From CAYNWT01 sp964450955 (GTDB lineage: Bacteria > Planctomycetota > Planctomycetia > Planctomycetales > Planctomycetaceae), in the NCBI GenBank assembly GCA_964450955.1, contig CAYVFI010000028.1, positions 1 to 64,000 on the forward strand: 64,000 bases of DNA, written 5' to 3'. The stretch's first letter is position 1. Each line of letters starts with the position of its first letter. The notes beneath the pieces are model-generated. The model searched no databases. It saw nothing but the letters and a program-made list of their open reading frames with translations, and had not been told where the DNA came from. Below, in pieces: positions 1-8,675 of this stretch. The translations under genes were made by a program, and so were the position numbers.

Positions 1-81
1 CCCACCAACCAACCCCCATCCATATAGACGCTCCTTCCCACCGCCCCATACCATCCCGGCGTTCCCCAACCAGGACGCGGT

Positions 82-756
82 ATGGAAACCAGCCTGCACC
101 GACAACTTAAAACGTTCTACGCGACCGACGACCAGGAAGAGGTCACACTCGACCGCTACCGAATCGACGCCATCGATGAACGCGGTCGTTTGGTCGAAGT
201 CCAATGCGCGGGACTGTCAGCGATCCGCGACAAAATCAAACGCCTCGTAAAGTCGCACGACGTTGTCGTAGTCAAGCCCATCATCATGCGTAAGGTGTTG
301 GTCAAACGAAAACGCAAGAAGGGCAAGATCGTCTCGCGTCGCCGCAGCCCCAAACAAGGCAACGTTCTGGACCTGTTCGAAGATCTGGTCCACTTCTGCA
401 ACGTGTTCCCCCACGAACGGCTCACCCTGGAACTGGCGTTTGTCGAGATTGAAGAACACCGCCTCCCGCCACTCAAACGCCGATGGCGGCAAAGGTACCG
501 CGTCGAAGACCGCGTGCTGCTGGAAGTCCTCGACCGCGTTCAGCTGGTTCACGCCACAGACCTCAACAACCTGTTCCCAAGCGGTCTTCCCACCGGATCA
601 TTCACCACCGCAGAACTAGCCAAACAAATCGGCGAACCGAGATGGGTCGCTCAAAAAATCGCCTACTGCCTCCGCAAAACCGGAGCCGTAGACGTGGTCG
701 GCAAACAACGCAACGCCATCGTCTACCAGGAAGCAGTCCGCAAGCGCGCCGCATGA
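82..756 (+). CDS. conserved hypothetical, possible nuclease-like domain plus winged helix
   Basis: A 224-residue protein with no signal peptide or membrane segment. Residues about 5-75 run LHRQLK, then YRIDAID and LVEVQ, then a KPII strand. The spaced Asp (RIDAI) and Glu-x-Gln (EVQ) on predicted strands resemble the D...ExK/Q arrangement of PD-(D/E)XK nucleases. A basic stretch (KRKRKKGK) and a C-terminal part (about 170-220) resembling a winged helix (FTTAELAKQIG..RWVAQKIAYCLRKTGAV) would suit DNA binding. The nuclease and helix assignments are inference from motif shape only; I do not recognise a named family. AGGA lies about 6 bases before the ATG. It converges on fxsA with a 22-base gap. 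Confidence 0.75.
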   Translation: METSLHRQLKTFYATDDQEEVTLDRYRIDAIDERGRLVEVQCAGLSAIRDKIKRLVKSHDVVVVKPIIMRKVLVKRKRKKGKIVSRRRSPKQGNVLDLFEDLVHFCNVFPHERLTLELAFVEIEEHRLPPLKRRWRQRYRVEDRVLLEVLDRVQLVHATDLNNLFPSGLPTGSFTTAELAKQIGEPRWVAQKIAYCLRKTGAVDVVGKQRNAIVYQEAVRKRAA

Positions 757-778
757 GAGCGCCGCCAATTGCCGGAGT

Positions 779-1240
779 CTAATCGACCCGCGTGAACTCA
801 GCGTCAATCACAGTGGGCTCCGGCTCAGGTTCAGCCGAAGCCGCAGCACCACCGGATGTATGAACCTGAAACTTTGCGAGCGTGCGTTTCTTAAACGCCG
901 CAACTCCCCACTGCCCCAGTCGCCGGCGTACCTGGGGAATCAGCACCGTGAAACCAATCGCGTCGGTGATCAGCCCAGGCGTAATCAGCACGGCTCCGGC
1001 CAGCAAAATCATCACGCCATCAACAAGCTCCGGCCCGGGTGTTCGACCTGAAGCCATCGCCTCATGAATCTTCCGCCAGGCACTCATCCCCTGCATCCGG
1101 GCTAGCTGCGCACCCAGGAATCCGGTGGCCAAAATCATCCCAAAGGTCAGTGGCCAGCCCGCAGCGTTACCCAGAGCGTTCAGGAGCGTTAGCTCCAGAG
1201 CCGGCATGACCACAAACAGGATGACAATGTAATAGAACAC
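779..1240 (-). CDS. fxsA: FxsA family membrane protein
   Basis: A 153-residue inner-membrane protein of the FxsA family (in E. coli, FxsA overexpression relieves F-plasmid exclusion of phage T7). The N-terminus MFYYIVILFVVMPALELTLL, the internal motif GFLGAQLARMQG and the segment DGVMILLAGAVLITPGLITD are typical of the family. About four hydrophobic segments are followed by a charged, Glu/Pro-rich cytosolic tail (AEPEPEPTVIDAEF) common in bacterial FxsA proteins. The gene is alone on its strand between convergent and co-directional neighbours, and its physiological role here is not known. Confidence 0.9.
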   Translation of the reverse strand: MFYYIVILFVVMPALELTLLNALGNAAGWPLTFGMILATGFLGAQLARMQGMSAWRKIHEAMASGRTPGPELVDGVMILLAGAVLITPGLITDAIGFTVLIPQVRRRLGQWGVAAFKKRTLAKFQVHTSGGAAASAEPEPEPTVIDAEFTRVD

Positions 1241-1334
1241 GGCAGAATTTCGCTGAAAGACAACAGATCCTGGTGCTTAAACGTGAAAACTTCGATTCGG
1301 TTCACCGCGACTGGCGGTTATGAGCACTAATCGG

Positions 1335-2711
1335 TCACTCCTTTGCTGGTTCTTCTGACGGCAAGCCCGAATCCCGGAACAGCAAGACGAAAATCACCAG
1401 CACAATGAGCGCAAAACCAGCAGGTTTTAGCCATAACGGTTTCCATTCCAAAGCAGCAAGTTCCTGCTGGCGAAGCTCAGCTTTTTCGGCACTCAGCTTC
1501 TCCAGCACGGCGACATCCGCTTCACCCGCATCTTCGAGCTCCTTGATTGCATCTGACTTGGCCATGACCAGGTCCTTGAGCTCCAGTGCAGCCTTAGGCG
1601 TGTGCTGAGTTTCAATCACACCACCGACCTGGGCTCCAATCATCATCCCCAACCCAAGCGTCAGCATGACCAGCATGCCCTGCGCCTGACCCTGCACTTC
1701 TTTTGGGGCTTTTTGATCTGTGTAAATCTGCCCGGTCACGAAGAAGAAGTCGTAACAGATTCCATGAACAATCACGCCGATCAGAATCATCCAACGCAGT
1801 TCGTCAGGAGCACCAAAGGCGAACAGTCCGTAGCGAATAACCCAGGCCAACATTCCAATCGCCAACATCCACTTGACACCCAGACGCTTGAAGAAGAACG
1901 GCATCACCAACATGAACAGAAACTCTGACATCTGCCCGTACGACATCGTCACGCCGACTGGAAGATCCACGTGTTCAACAACTCGACTCGCGATCTGATA
2001 GTAGAACGCCAGCGGAATGCAAATCAGCATCGATGACAGAATGAAAATCAGGTACGACCGATCCTTCAGCAGGACCCACGCGTCCCGACCAAGCAGCTGC
2101 GCCACCGAAACAGGCTCGTCTGATTTATTCGGAGGAGTGTTCGGAAGCGCGAAGCTGAACACACCCAGTACGACCGCTGAAATCGCGGCCGTGTAAAACA
2201 TGCCAACGTTGGTTTCGTAATCCAGGAATGTCAGGACGAACCCAGCCGCAATCCAACCCAATGTCCCGAACACCCGAATGAGCGGAAATTCCTTCTCAGG
2301 ATTCGACATGCTTTTCATGGCAATCGTGTTAGTCAACGCAAGCGTTGGGTAGTACGAAAGCATGTAGCCCAGGAAGAAACCCCAGTTCAATAACCCCGCT
2401 GAAGGCGCGTCACTTTGCATGACCTGAATCGCGCCAAACAAGATGACACCACCAAGGATGTGGAGAATCGCCAGGACCTTTTGCGCGGCGAAAAAGCGGT
2501 CGGCAATCAGGCCAACAAGTAGCGGAGTTAACAAGCCCGCGATCGGCCCAACTGAATACGTGTTCCCGATGTCGGTTCCCGTAAAACCGATGCTGCTCAG
2601 ATAGTTCGGTGCGGTTACGTACCATGCCCCCCAAATGAAGAACTGGACGAACATCATGATTGACAATTTGACGCGGACGACAGGGTTCATGGGCAGGCTG
2701 GTTTCGGGCAT
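1335..2711 (-). CDS. MFS transporter, nucleoside:H+ symporter family
   Basis: A 458-residue carrier with about twelve membrane segments. The opening (VRVKLSIMMFVQFFIWGAWYV), the G-D-R-like loop GLIADRFFAAQKVL and the later motif YDFFFVTGQIYTDQKAPK are characteristic of the nucleoside:H+ symporter group (NupG/XapB-like) of the major facilitator superfamily. The substrate is therefore probably a nucleoside, but planctomycete members are uncharacterised. An insert of about 55 charged residues between the last two membrane pairs (roughly 372-425, rich in Ala/Glu/Lys/Leu, AIKELEDAGEADVAVLEKL) should form a coiled coil and is longer than expected. The ATG at 2711 gives a good first membrane segment. 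Confidence 0.88.
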   Translation of the reverse strand: MPETSLPMNPVVRVKLSIMMFVQFFIWGAWYVTAPNYLSSIGFTGTDIGNTYSVGPIAGLLTPLLVGLIADRFFAAQKVLAILHILGGVILFGAIQVMQSDAPSAGLLNWGFFLGYMLSYYPTLALTNTIAMKSMSNPEKEFPLIRVFGTLGWIAAGFVLTFLDYETNVGMFYTAAISAVVLGVFSFALPNTPPNKSDEPVSVAQLLGRDAWVLLKDRSYLIFILSSMLICIPLAFYYQIASRVVEHVDLPVGVTMSYGQMSEFLFMLVMPFFFKRLGVKWMLAIGMLAWVIRYGLFAFGAPDELRWMILIGVIVHGICYDFFFVTGQIYTDQKAPKEVQGQAQGMLVMLTLGLGMMIGAQVGGVIETQHTPKAALELKDLVMAKSDAIKELEDAGEADVAVLEKLSAEKAELRQQELAALEWKPLWLKPAGFALIVLVIFVLLFRDSGLPSEEPAKE

Positions 2712-2836
2712 GTCAGGAACTGAGACCGGCGCTCGTGTGGCGCCAAGTCTCCATCATGCTCATTTTACATTTACGACACAAGCAAGCATTTCCAGCTCGC
2801 TTGCAGTGAACGCCCAGGATTCGCCCGAACCCACCA

Positions 2837-3559
2837 CTAATCCGAATTCACATTGCCCGTCGCAGGTCCGCCAGACGCAGGAATCACATGCCACGCCAGC
2901 GTGACGCTCAGCCCGACCTGCCAGATGACATACATCAACATCTGCACCTTGACCAGCGTTGAGACGTCCAGGATAGACGGAGACAATGACTGACTGACAA
3001 ACATGAACACAATTCCCAGAACCGCGCCTGCGATTGTCACTTTCGTCACCACCACCTTCCGAGCCAACATTCTGTGCCCGATGACCCAAGTCATCAGCAA
3101 AGAAATGCCCAGCCCACCAACCGCTCCGCACAGCCCGTACATGACGGCCCACTTCATAGGGCCGCTAAAACCAACTTCGGCAAACGTCATGGTTCTCCCA
3201 AGCAACAGTGAGCCAATCCAAATCACTGTTGTTCCAAAGACAACCAACACGTACGTCGCACCGGTGGTCTTCCGAAACTGACTTTGCAGTCCGACAGTTA
3301 GTGCGATTCCGTAGGCGATACCGGGACCGACACCCAGAAGAAACCCTGACCCAACAATCGCGGACCCAAGCAGCCCCGACACGATTCCCGAAATGATGGC
3401 CGGGATTGCAAACCGAATAGCTATGTCGGCTCGATCAGAATCGCCTTCAACATCACCAACGACTACAGGCGATGGTGTCTTGACTGCGGACTCAGTGAAA
3501 TCCGCCTCGTACGGATTACTTTCACTCATCGAGTCTCGGACAGGCTTGGGATCGGACAT
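2837..3559 (-). CDS. hypothetical multi-pass membrane protein
   Basis: A 240-residue protein from the ATG at 3559, chosen because AAGGTG lies 5 bases before it. An in-frame ATG at 3583 lacks such a site and one at 3529 remains possible. The N-terminus contains the SNPYE motif often seen at the start of planctomycete membrane proteins. It is followed by an acidic linker and five or six hydrophobic segments (about 50-230). No catalytic motif is visible and I assign no function. The gap to the MFS gene downstream is 125 bases, so co-transcription is possible. Confidence 0.75.
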   Translation of the reverse strand: MSDPKPVRDSMSESNPYEADFTESAVKTPSPVVVGDVEGDSDRADIAIRFAIPAIISGIVSGLLGSAIVGSGFLLGVGPGIAYGIALTVGLQSQFRKTTGATYVLVVFGTTVIWIGSLLLGRTMTFAEVGFSGPMKWAVMYGLCGAVGGLGISLLMTWVIGHRMLARKVVVTKVTIAGAVLGIVFMFVSQSLSPSILDVSTLVKVQMLMYVIWQVGLSVTLAWHVIPASGGPATGNVNSD

Positions 3560-3636
3560 AAACACCTTCGGTCGACTATGCACACGACCATGGTGTCTCC
3601 GATGCGGGTGAAAAGCAAACCCGCAGAAGGTCCCGA

Positions 3637-5238
3637 CTACTTCAACGTAATCGGAGCCACCTTACGAACCTTGATGAAGTCCGCTTTCCACTTGCTACTG
3701 TGGAACCGATCTCCTTCAACACCCATAGCGAAGTTGACGTGCTGACCAAGTTTCAGGTCGCCGACTGGTTCCAGGTACGCCAGAATTTTTCCCGTGGGAG
3801 CCAGCAGCACATATTCCGGAACGTCCAGGTCAGTAGATCGCATAATGACACCCGCACCTGCGAAACGGGGGTGCCGCTGGGCGACGCGCGTCATGCCGGG
3901 TGGAACCGGTAGTGGTTGCCGAGCCGCTGGTGCTTCGGCGGGCGGATCGAAAATAGGATCTATCGGACCAGCTTTTCGGTTCGCAAACGGACTCGGCGTT
4001 GGCGGCGGTTCCGGGTCTGTATTGATTGGTCCGGTTTCAGGCAACCTGGCCGATGGCGCCTGCAGAGTCTGTCCGCCGTTGCCGTTACCAACCGGGCTGG
4101 GGAACGCAGGCAGAGGTGCCTGCGCCGCTTCAATCCGAGCCTGCGGGGGCGACAACGGATTTTCAAAATCACGATTGGCAAAAGGCGACACTGGGTTCGA
4201 GTACCCCGCTTGCGGCGGCCTTAAACCGGTCCGCGGCGGCGCGGGGAGAATCTCAGCGGCCGGCGGCATGACTGAATTCACTCCAGACGATCTCCGCGTC
4301 AACTCACGATCACGCTGTGTGGTCGCGCTTGTCAGAGAAACGAAGTCATCGTACTGACGCTTCGTCCGCTGGTACTTCTTCAAGGCTGGCAGACGCAGAT
4401 TGACCTGGTTCGCCAACGCCGGGTGCGCGGCATTTTGTTGCAGCTGCAGGTAACCAGCTTCAAGCTCTGTGAAGTCCCACTGCGAAGTTGGCTTTTCAAT
4501 AATCGTCCGAAAACGATCATCCAGCTGTTCAAGACGAGCTCTATCGGCGTTCAGCCGAGCAGGATCGATTGTCGTCCGATTGTTTCCCGTTTGGATATCT
4601 CGCCGATTGCTGCCGCCGGTGTTCCGCCGTCGCTGGACCGGACGATCCCCCAGAAAACCACTCTGTGGTTGGTTTCGTGTAACCGGCTTCCTGGCAGCAT
4701 CAACCGCGCCGACGTTTTGTCCGGTGCGGCCAACCTGATCTGCAGGAATTACTGACCGACCTGGAACCCACCTGTACTCCCGGCGCGGCGGAACGATTTT
4801 TAGCATCGCTTCCGGACCGCGTTCCGTATCGACCGCGATCTGCGCTTCACCAAGTATTTGCACCTGCTGACCAACAGACAAACTACGTTGGAACACGGTC
4901 GCTTCTCGGCCAAACTCGGTTCCCACCAAAGCAACAACACCCTCCTCTGCGATCTCACCGACTCCGCTTCGAATCGTGCGCACATACTTCCTGGGGACGT
5001 AACTAAAACTGCCTTCCGGCGGCGCGATCATGTACCAACCGCCGGGGTCGTGACGATGCACGCGAACACGCTGCCCCTTAGCCAGACGAGTGGTCGCGTA
5101 GTATTTCTCGCCCTTTCCGCTGCGCACGTAGACGCCGTCTTCGACGACAACTGCGTCATAGGGAAAGTTCTGAACCTGAGCTTCGCCAGTCAGGCCTGAG
5201 ACAAAAAAGACGACCGCTGCGAACGATAGCGCGCGCAT
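3637..5238 (-). CDS. secreted SH3-domain protein, proline-rich
   Basis: A 533-residue exported protein. The ATG at 5238 is preceded by AAGGTGG at a normal distance and gives a clean signal peptide (MRALSFAAVVFFVSGLTGEA). The longer open frame to 5457 is non-coding-like and is rejected. Residues about 20-80 form a bacterial SH3 domain (GVYVRSGKGEKYYATTRLAKGQRVRV...WYMIAPP), normally a cell-wall or protein-binding module. The middle (about 190-290) is Arg/Gln/Asp-rich and probably helical, the next 150 residues are low-complexity Pro/Ala, and a conserved-looking C-terminal domain (RHPRFAGAGVIMRSTDLDVPEYVLLAPTG) ends the protein. Role unknown; a periplasmic or surface scaffold is inferred. Confidence 0.82.
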   Translation of the reverse strand: MRALSFAAVVFFVSGLTGEAQVQNFPYDAVVVEDGVYVRSGKGEKYYATTRLAKGQRVRVHRHDPGGWYMIAPPEGSFSYVPRKYVRTIRSGVGEIAEEGVVALVGTEFGREATVFQRSLSVGQQVQILGEAQIAVDTERGPEAMLKIVPPRREYRWVPGRSVIPADQVGRTGQNVGAVDAARKPVTRNQPQSGFLGDRPVQRRRNTGGSNRRDIQTGNNRTTIDPARLNADRARLEQLDDRFRTIIEKPTSQWDFTELEAGYLQLQQNAAHPALANQVNLRLPALKKYQRTKRQYDDFVSLTSATTQRDRELTRRSSGVNSVMPPAAEILPAPPRTGLRPPQAGYSNPVSPFANRDFENPLSPPQARIEAAQAPLPAFPSPVGNGNGGQTLQAPSARLPETGPINTDPEPPPTPSPFANRKAGPIDPIFDPPAEAPAARQPLPVPPGMTRVAQRHPRFAGAGVIMRSTDLDVPEYVLLAPTGKILAYLEPVGDLKLGQHVNFAMGVEGDRFHSSKWKADFIKVRKVAPITLK

Positions 5239-5518
5239 GAGACCACCTTGCGAGAAGAATTTGTGGGAGAGATGATTTCCTAAATCACAACCAGCAAGGA
5301 AGGAAATTGCGCCTGAGAAACGCGGCTGGTGACGATTTGGGAGAGGTTGGACGCGGAGAAATAGTCGATTCGGCAAAATTCGACAAGACGACCTCAAGTC
5401 GCAAGCCTGACCAGCCGACAGACTTCCGGCAGCCGCCAATGCCTGGCAACCGCGCAAACCGTTACAATGAAATAGCTTACGGAATGCGCGGTCGAACCAA
5501 AGTTAGAATCGACACTGA

Positions 5519-5887
5519 CTATGACAGGAACTCAGCCAGCTTGGCAATGGTCGCCGGATCAGACAACGCACTCTTGCCGAAACCACTTACGGCACCCATT
5601 TTCACAGCCGCTTCGTCGTGCTCTACGAAGTTCGTCACCAACATAACGGGCACACTGGCGATGGATTCGTCCGCCTTGATCGCCTTGATGATGTCCGAAC
5701 CTTCTGAATGATCCAAATCCAGCAGTCGGTTCACCAGCACAAGATCCACACCTCCGGCCCGAACCGCTGCCATCGTTTCATCAGCCGTCGCAGCTTTCTC
5801 AACAGTCACCTGAAAGTTGTCGTTCAACATCCCTGAAATCGAACCATGGTCGGCGGCACACTGCCCTACACTAAGAACTCGTTTCAT
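5519..5887 (-). CDS. atypical response-regulator receiver protein (phospho-Asp replaced by Asn)
   Basis: A 122-residue stand-alone receiver-fold protein. The (beta-alpha)5 pattern is clear: KRVLSVGQCAAD, then VDLVLVNRLLDLD, then VPVMLVTNF and GFGKSAL. In a normal receiver the third strand ends in the phosphorylated Asp (VLVDxxMP), but here that position (residue 53) is Asn. Asp13 of the acidic pocket and Lys106 are still recognisable. It is therefore probably not phosphorylated in the usual way and may act as a constitutive or ligand-driven protein-binding module. No kinase or output domain lies beside it. Confidence 0.85.
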   Translation of the reverse strand: MKRVLSVGQCAADHGSISGMLNDNFQVTVEKAATADETMAAVRAGGVDLVLVNRLLDLDHSEGSDIIKAIKADESIASVPVMLVTNFVEHDEAAVKMGAVSGFGKSALSDPATIAKLAEFLS

Positions 5888-6039
5888 TTTCTTTCCTAAT
5901 CAAATCCTTAACCGGTCTGCTAACCTTTGTTGTCGGCAGGTTCCACTTGCCCCATCCCACTTTGTTTGAATCGGACGTTCGCGAAACGCCTGCTCTTACC
6001 GAGCTGTGCAACCAACTTTCAGCGACAACAACTTATCGT

Positions 6040-8562
6040 ATGCCGCCTCCCGAAACAGACAACCAACAACCGGCCACACCACTGTGCAAGCTAGTCGCAG
6101 CGCTCAGTCTGTGGCTGCTCATGACGCCCGGTCCAACCTGCGCGCAGGATGATGACGCTCGCTATCTCAACGAACTGCGTTCGCGCCGGTTCTTTTCACT
6201 GGCCGCACGGTATTGCCACGACGAACTGGCAATCGAAAAGCAATCTTCCCGACAGACCGATCTCGCGATGGAACTTTCCCGGACACTTGTCGAACACGGA
6301 AAATTTCTGCCGACCAGTGAACGTGAAGCCATGTGGCAAAGTGCAGACAAGGTCCTGTTCGACCAATCCGGCCGCAGCCCCGAAGACGACCTCAAAGTCC
6401 GGCTCCAGGCCCAGCAAGCCATCAACGAATCTCACCAGGCAACATTCCTCCGATGGCAATCGCAGGTCACGCCTCAGGACAATTACCTGAAGGAACTCGC
6501 ACTCCTGCGCATCATGAAGGCGCAGAAAACTCTCGCAAGCGCCGCCAACCGCGCCAAAAACGCTGCTGGCAACAGCCCTTTCCACCGTGACCGCCTCCGT
6601 AACACTTTGGATTATCACCAAGGTCAGGCAATCATGGATCAGGCCAGACTGGAAGAGCCGCAATCAGCAGAACGGCTTAGCCTCGCCGCGAAAGCGGAAA
6701 CCATCGTCAAACGTCTTGCATCGACAGCAGTCGATAACAGCACGCGCGTGGATGCACGCGTACTGTTTGCGGAATGCTGCCGGGAACGTGGCGATGCGCG
6801 TCGAGCAGTTTCGGCTCTTGATGGTGCACTGAAGCTGGCCAGCAGCGATGAAGATCGCGATCGAATTATGGCCGAACGCATTCGTGTGATGCTGTACCAG
6901 CAGCGTGCGGACGAAGCGATACAGCAACTTATCAGCTGGCGCAAATCACGCGGCAGCTTAAGCGGAGAATTACACTTTCTTCGGATGCAATCACTAATCG
7001 CCATGTGGGAACTCGCTCGCGCCGCAAAAAACGAACAAGTTAGCGACGAACTGATTCGGCAAATGGAAGTTGGTTCCAACTACACAAAGCAGGAGGTCGG
7101 TGGATACTGGTCAGCCCGATGTGATGAACTATTTAACCGAGCTCGTGAACTGGCCACGCTTGGCAGCAAATTGGCGAAGCTAAAACAGCAGGCCGAACGT
7201 GACTTCGCAGCTGGCAAGCTTCAAGCTGCGGCCGGCAATTTTGGACTCGCCGCGGACGAAGCCGTGCGAAAAGAAAAGCCCGAAGTCGCCGCCAGGCTGT
7301 TCTTCCAGCAGGGCTCATTGCTTGTTCAAACAAAAAACCTCGCCGCGGCAGCAACCGCGTTCCGCCGCGCGGCCGTCGCTGGAGAAATCAAGGACGGCAA
7401 CGACGCTCACCTCATGCAAGCATGGTGCCTCGGTCGCCTGTATCAGGAAAACTCAACCAGGGAACACCGCGAAGCCTACACCGCGTCACTAAACGAACAT
7501 CGAAACCTTTACGAATCAAGCCCCACGTTTGGCGAAGCAACCTACATGCTGGCTTCATTGGAAGAAACCCGCCTGCAAAACACCAGGGCGATTGAGTTCT
7601 ACAAACAAGTCCGCGTTCAACATCAGCGATACAAATCCTGCAGCGCGGGCATTGCAAGGTGCTACACGAAAGTATTGAACCGACTTAAGGGACTCAACAA
7701 CCCGCGACTGCTGGCCGAATGGCTGCTCCGCGCAGCCGCCGACATTGATGTACGACTACAGGAACTCCCACCACACCCACAACCGCTTGATCTCAATCAG
7801 AGTGAAACCGCAATCTACGGCGCGTCGATTATGCTCATGCAATCCGCACCTGACTACGAAGTCGCAAGCGGATACCTACGTCGTGGAACCGAGTCGCTAA
7901 AGCAACTCAAACCGACACCCAAGACAGTTCAGTTGAATACGGTTGCCGAACGCTGGCGTCTGATTACAGCGATCGCCGGCGGCCGCACCGAAGACGCCAT
8001 GCAGTGGGTCAACAGCCTGCAAGGCCGCAGCGGCCCGGAACTGCTGGCCGTGATGAAATCACTGGACAACCTCACAAACAACGACAGGCAGTCACGAATA
8101 ACCATGGCCGCCGTCCGCCTGCAAATCGGCGAATTGGCACTCAGTCGCAGGCAGGAACTCACTCCCGCCCAGCAGCTGGAACTCTCCACCTGGATGGTCG
8201 GAACTTACTTTGACAGCGGACGACGCCCGCAAGCTTTGCAGCAAGCCGAACAAACAATTTCCGCATCACGCAATCCCGAAGCGCTATCGAAAGTCTCTGG
8301 CCTGGTTCAAACACTGAAAACCAAAGAAGGCCAAACACTGGCCCGCCGAGGATGGCAGAAGCTGCAATCAACAACCAAAGCCGGCTCCCCCACCTGGCTC
8401 AACGCGCGACTACACATCGCCGAATGTACGCTTGGCCTTGGCGAGGTCACCGAATGTCGGAAGCTTCTGCGAGTCACCAAACTGCTGTACCCGGAACTCG
8501 GCGGCCCACAACTAAAAGCCGCGTTCAACGCCCTCGAACTTAGCCTTGCAGTCGAACCGTAG
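6040..8562 (+). CDS. secreted tetratricopeptide-repeat protein
   Basis: An 840-residue protein from the ATG at 6040; the frame is open back to a TTG at 5947 but the ATG better positions the signal peptide (LVAALSLWLLMTPGPTCAQ). The rest is almost entirely helical with repeated Ala/Leu-rich pairs (for example LQAAAGNFGLAADEAVRKEKP, given here in part, and TKNLAAAATAFRRAAVAG), the mark of TPR-like repeats. No enzymatic domain was seen. Such large periplasmic TPR proteins are common in planctomycetes and presumably act as scaffolds. A palindromic repeat element begins about 14 bases after the stop codon. Confidence 0.82.
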   Translation: MPPPETDNQQPATPLCKLVAALSLWLLMTPGPTCAQDDDARYLNELRSRRFFSLAARYCHDELAIEKQSSRQTDLAMELSRTLVEHGKFLPTSEREAMWQSADKVLFDQSGRSPEDDLKVRLQAQQAINESHQATFLRWQSQVTPQDNYLKELALLRIMKAQKTLASAANRAKNAAGNSPFHRDRLRNTLDYHQGQAIMDQARLEEPQSAERLSLAAKAETIVKRLASTAVDNSTRVDARVLFAECCRERGDARRAVSALDGALKLASSDEDRDRIMAERIRVMLYQQRADEAIQQLISWRKSRGSLSGELHFLRMQSLIAMWELARAAKNEQVSDELIRQMEVGSNYTKQEVGGYWSARCDELFNRARELATLGSKLAKLKQQAERDFAAGKLQAAAGNFGLAADEAVRKEKPEVAARLFFQQGSLLVQTKNLAAAATAFRRAAVAGEIKDGNDAHLMQAWCLGRLYQENSTREHREAYTASLNEHRNLYESSPTFGEATYMLASLEETRLQNTRAIEFYKQVRVQHQRYKSCSAGIARCYTKVLNRLKGLNNPRLLAEWLLRAAADIDVRLQELPPHPQPLDLNQSETAIYGASIMLMQSAPDYEVASGYLRRGTESLKQLKPTPKTVQLNTVAERWRLITAIAGGRTEDAMQWVNSLQGRSGPELLAVMKSLDNLTNNDRQSRITMAAVRLQIGELALSRRQELTPAQQLELSTWMVGTYFDSGRRPQALQQAEQTISASRNPEALSKVSGLVQTLKTKEGQTLARRGWQKLQSTTKAGSPTWLNARLHIAECTLGLGEVTECRKLLRVTKLLYPELGGPQLKAAFNALELSLAVEP

Positions 8563-8575
8563 TCGCCGGAACAAA

Positions 8576-8628
8576 GTCGCCGAACACTCAGTGTTCGGTA
8601 GATGTACGGACTCGGAGAGTCCGCCGAC
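8576..8628. repeat. double-palindrome element A, copy 1
   Basis: Two adjacent perfect palindromes, CCGAACACTCAGTGTTCGG (8580-8598) and CGGACTCGGAGAGTCCG (8607-8623), are bracketed by GTCG and CGAC. The same design recurs at 32840-32891 and 61311-61388. It begins about 14 bases past the TPR gene stop. Confidence 0.85.
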
Positions 8629-8675
8629 AATCCCACTCGCCTGACAGTGCCGAGGCTTTTGATACCATCAAACCC

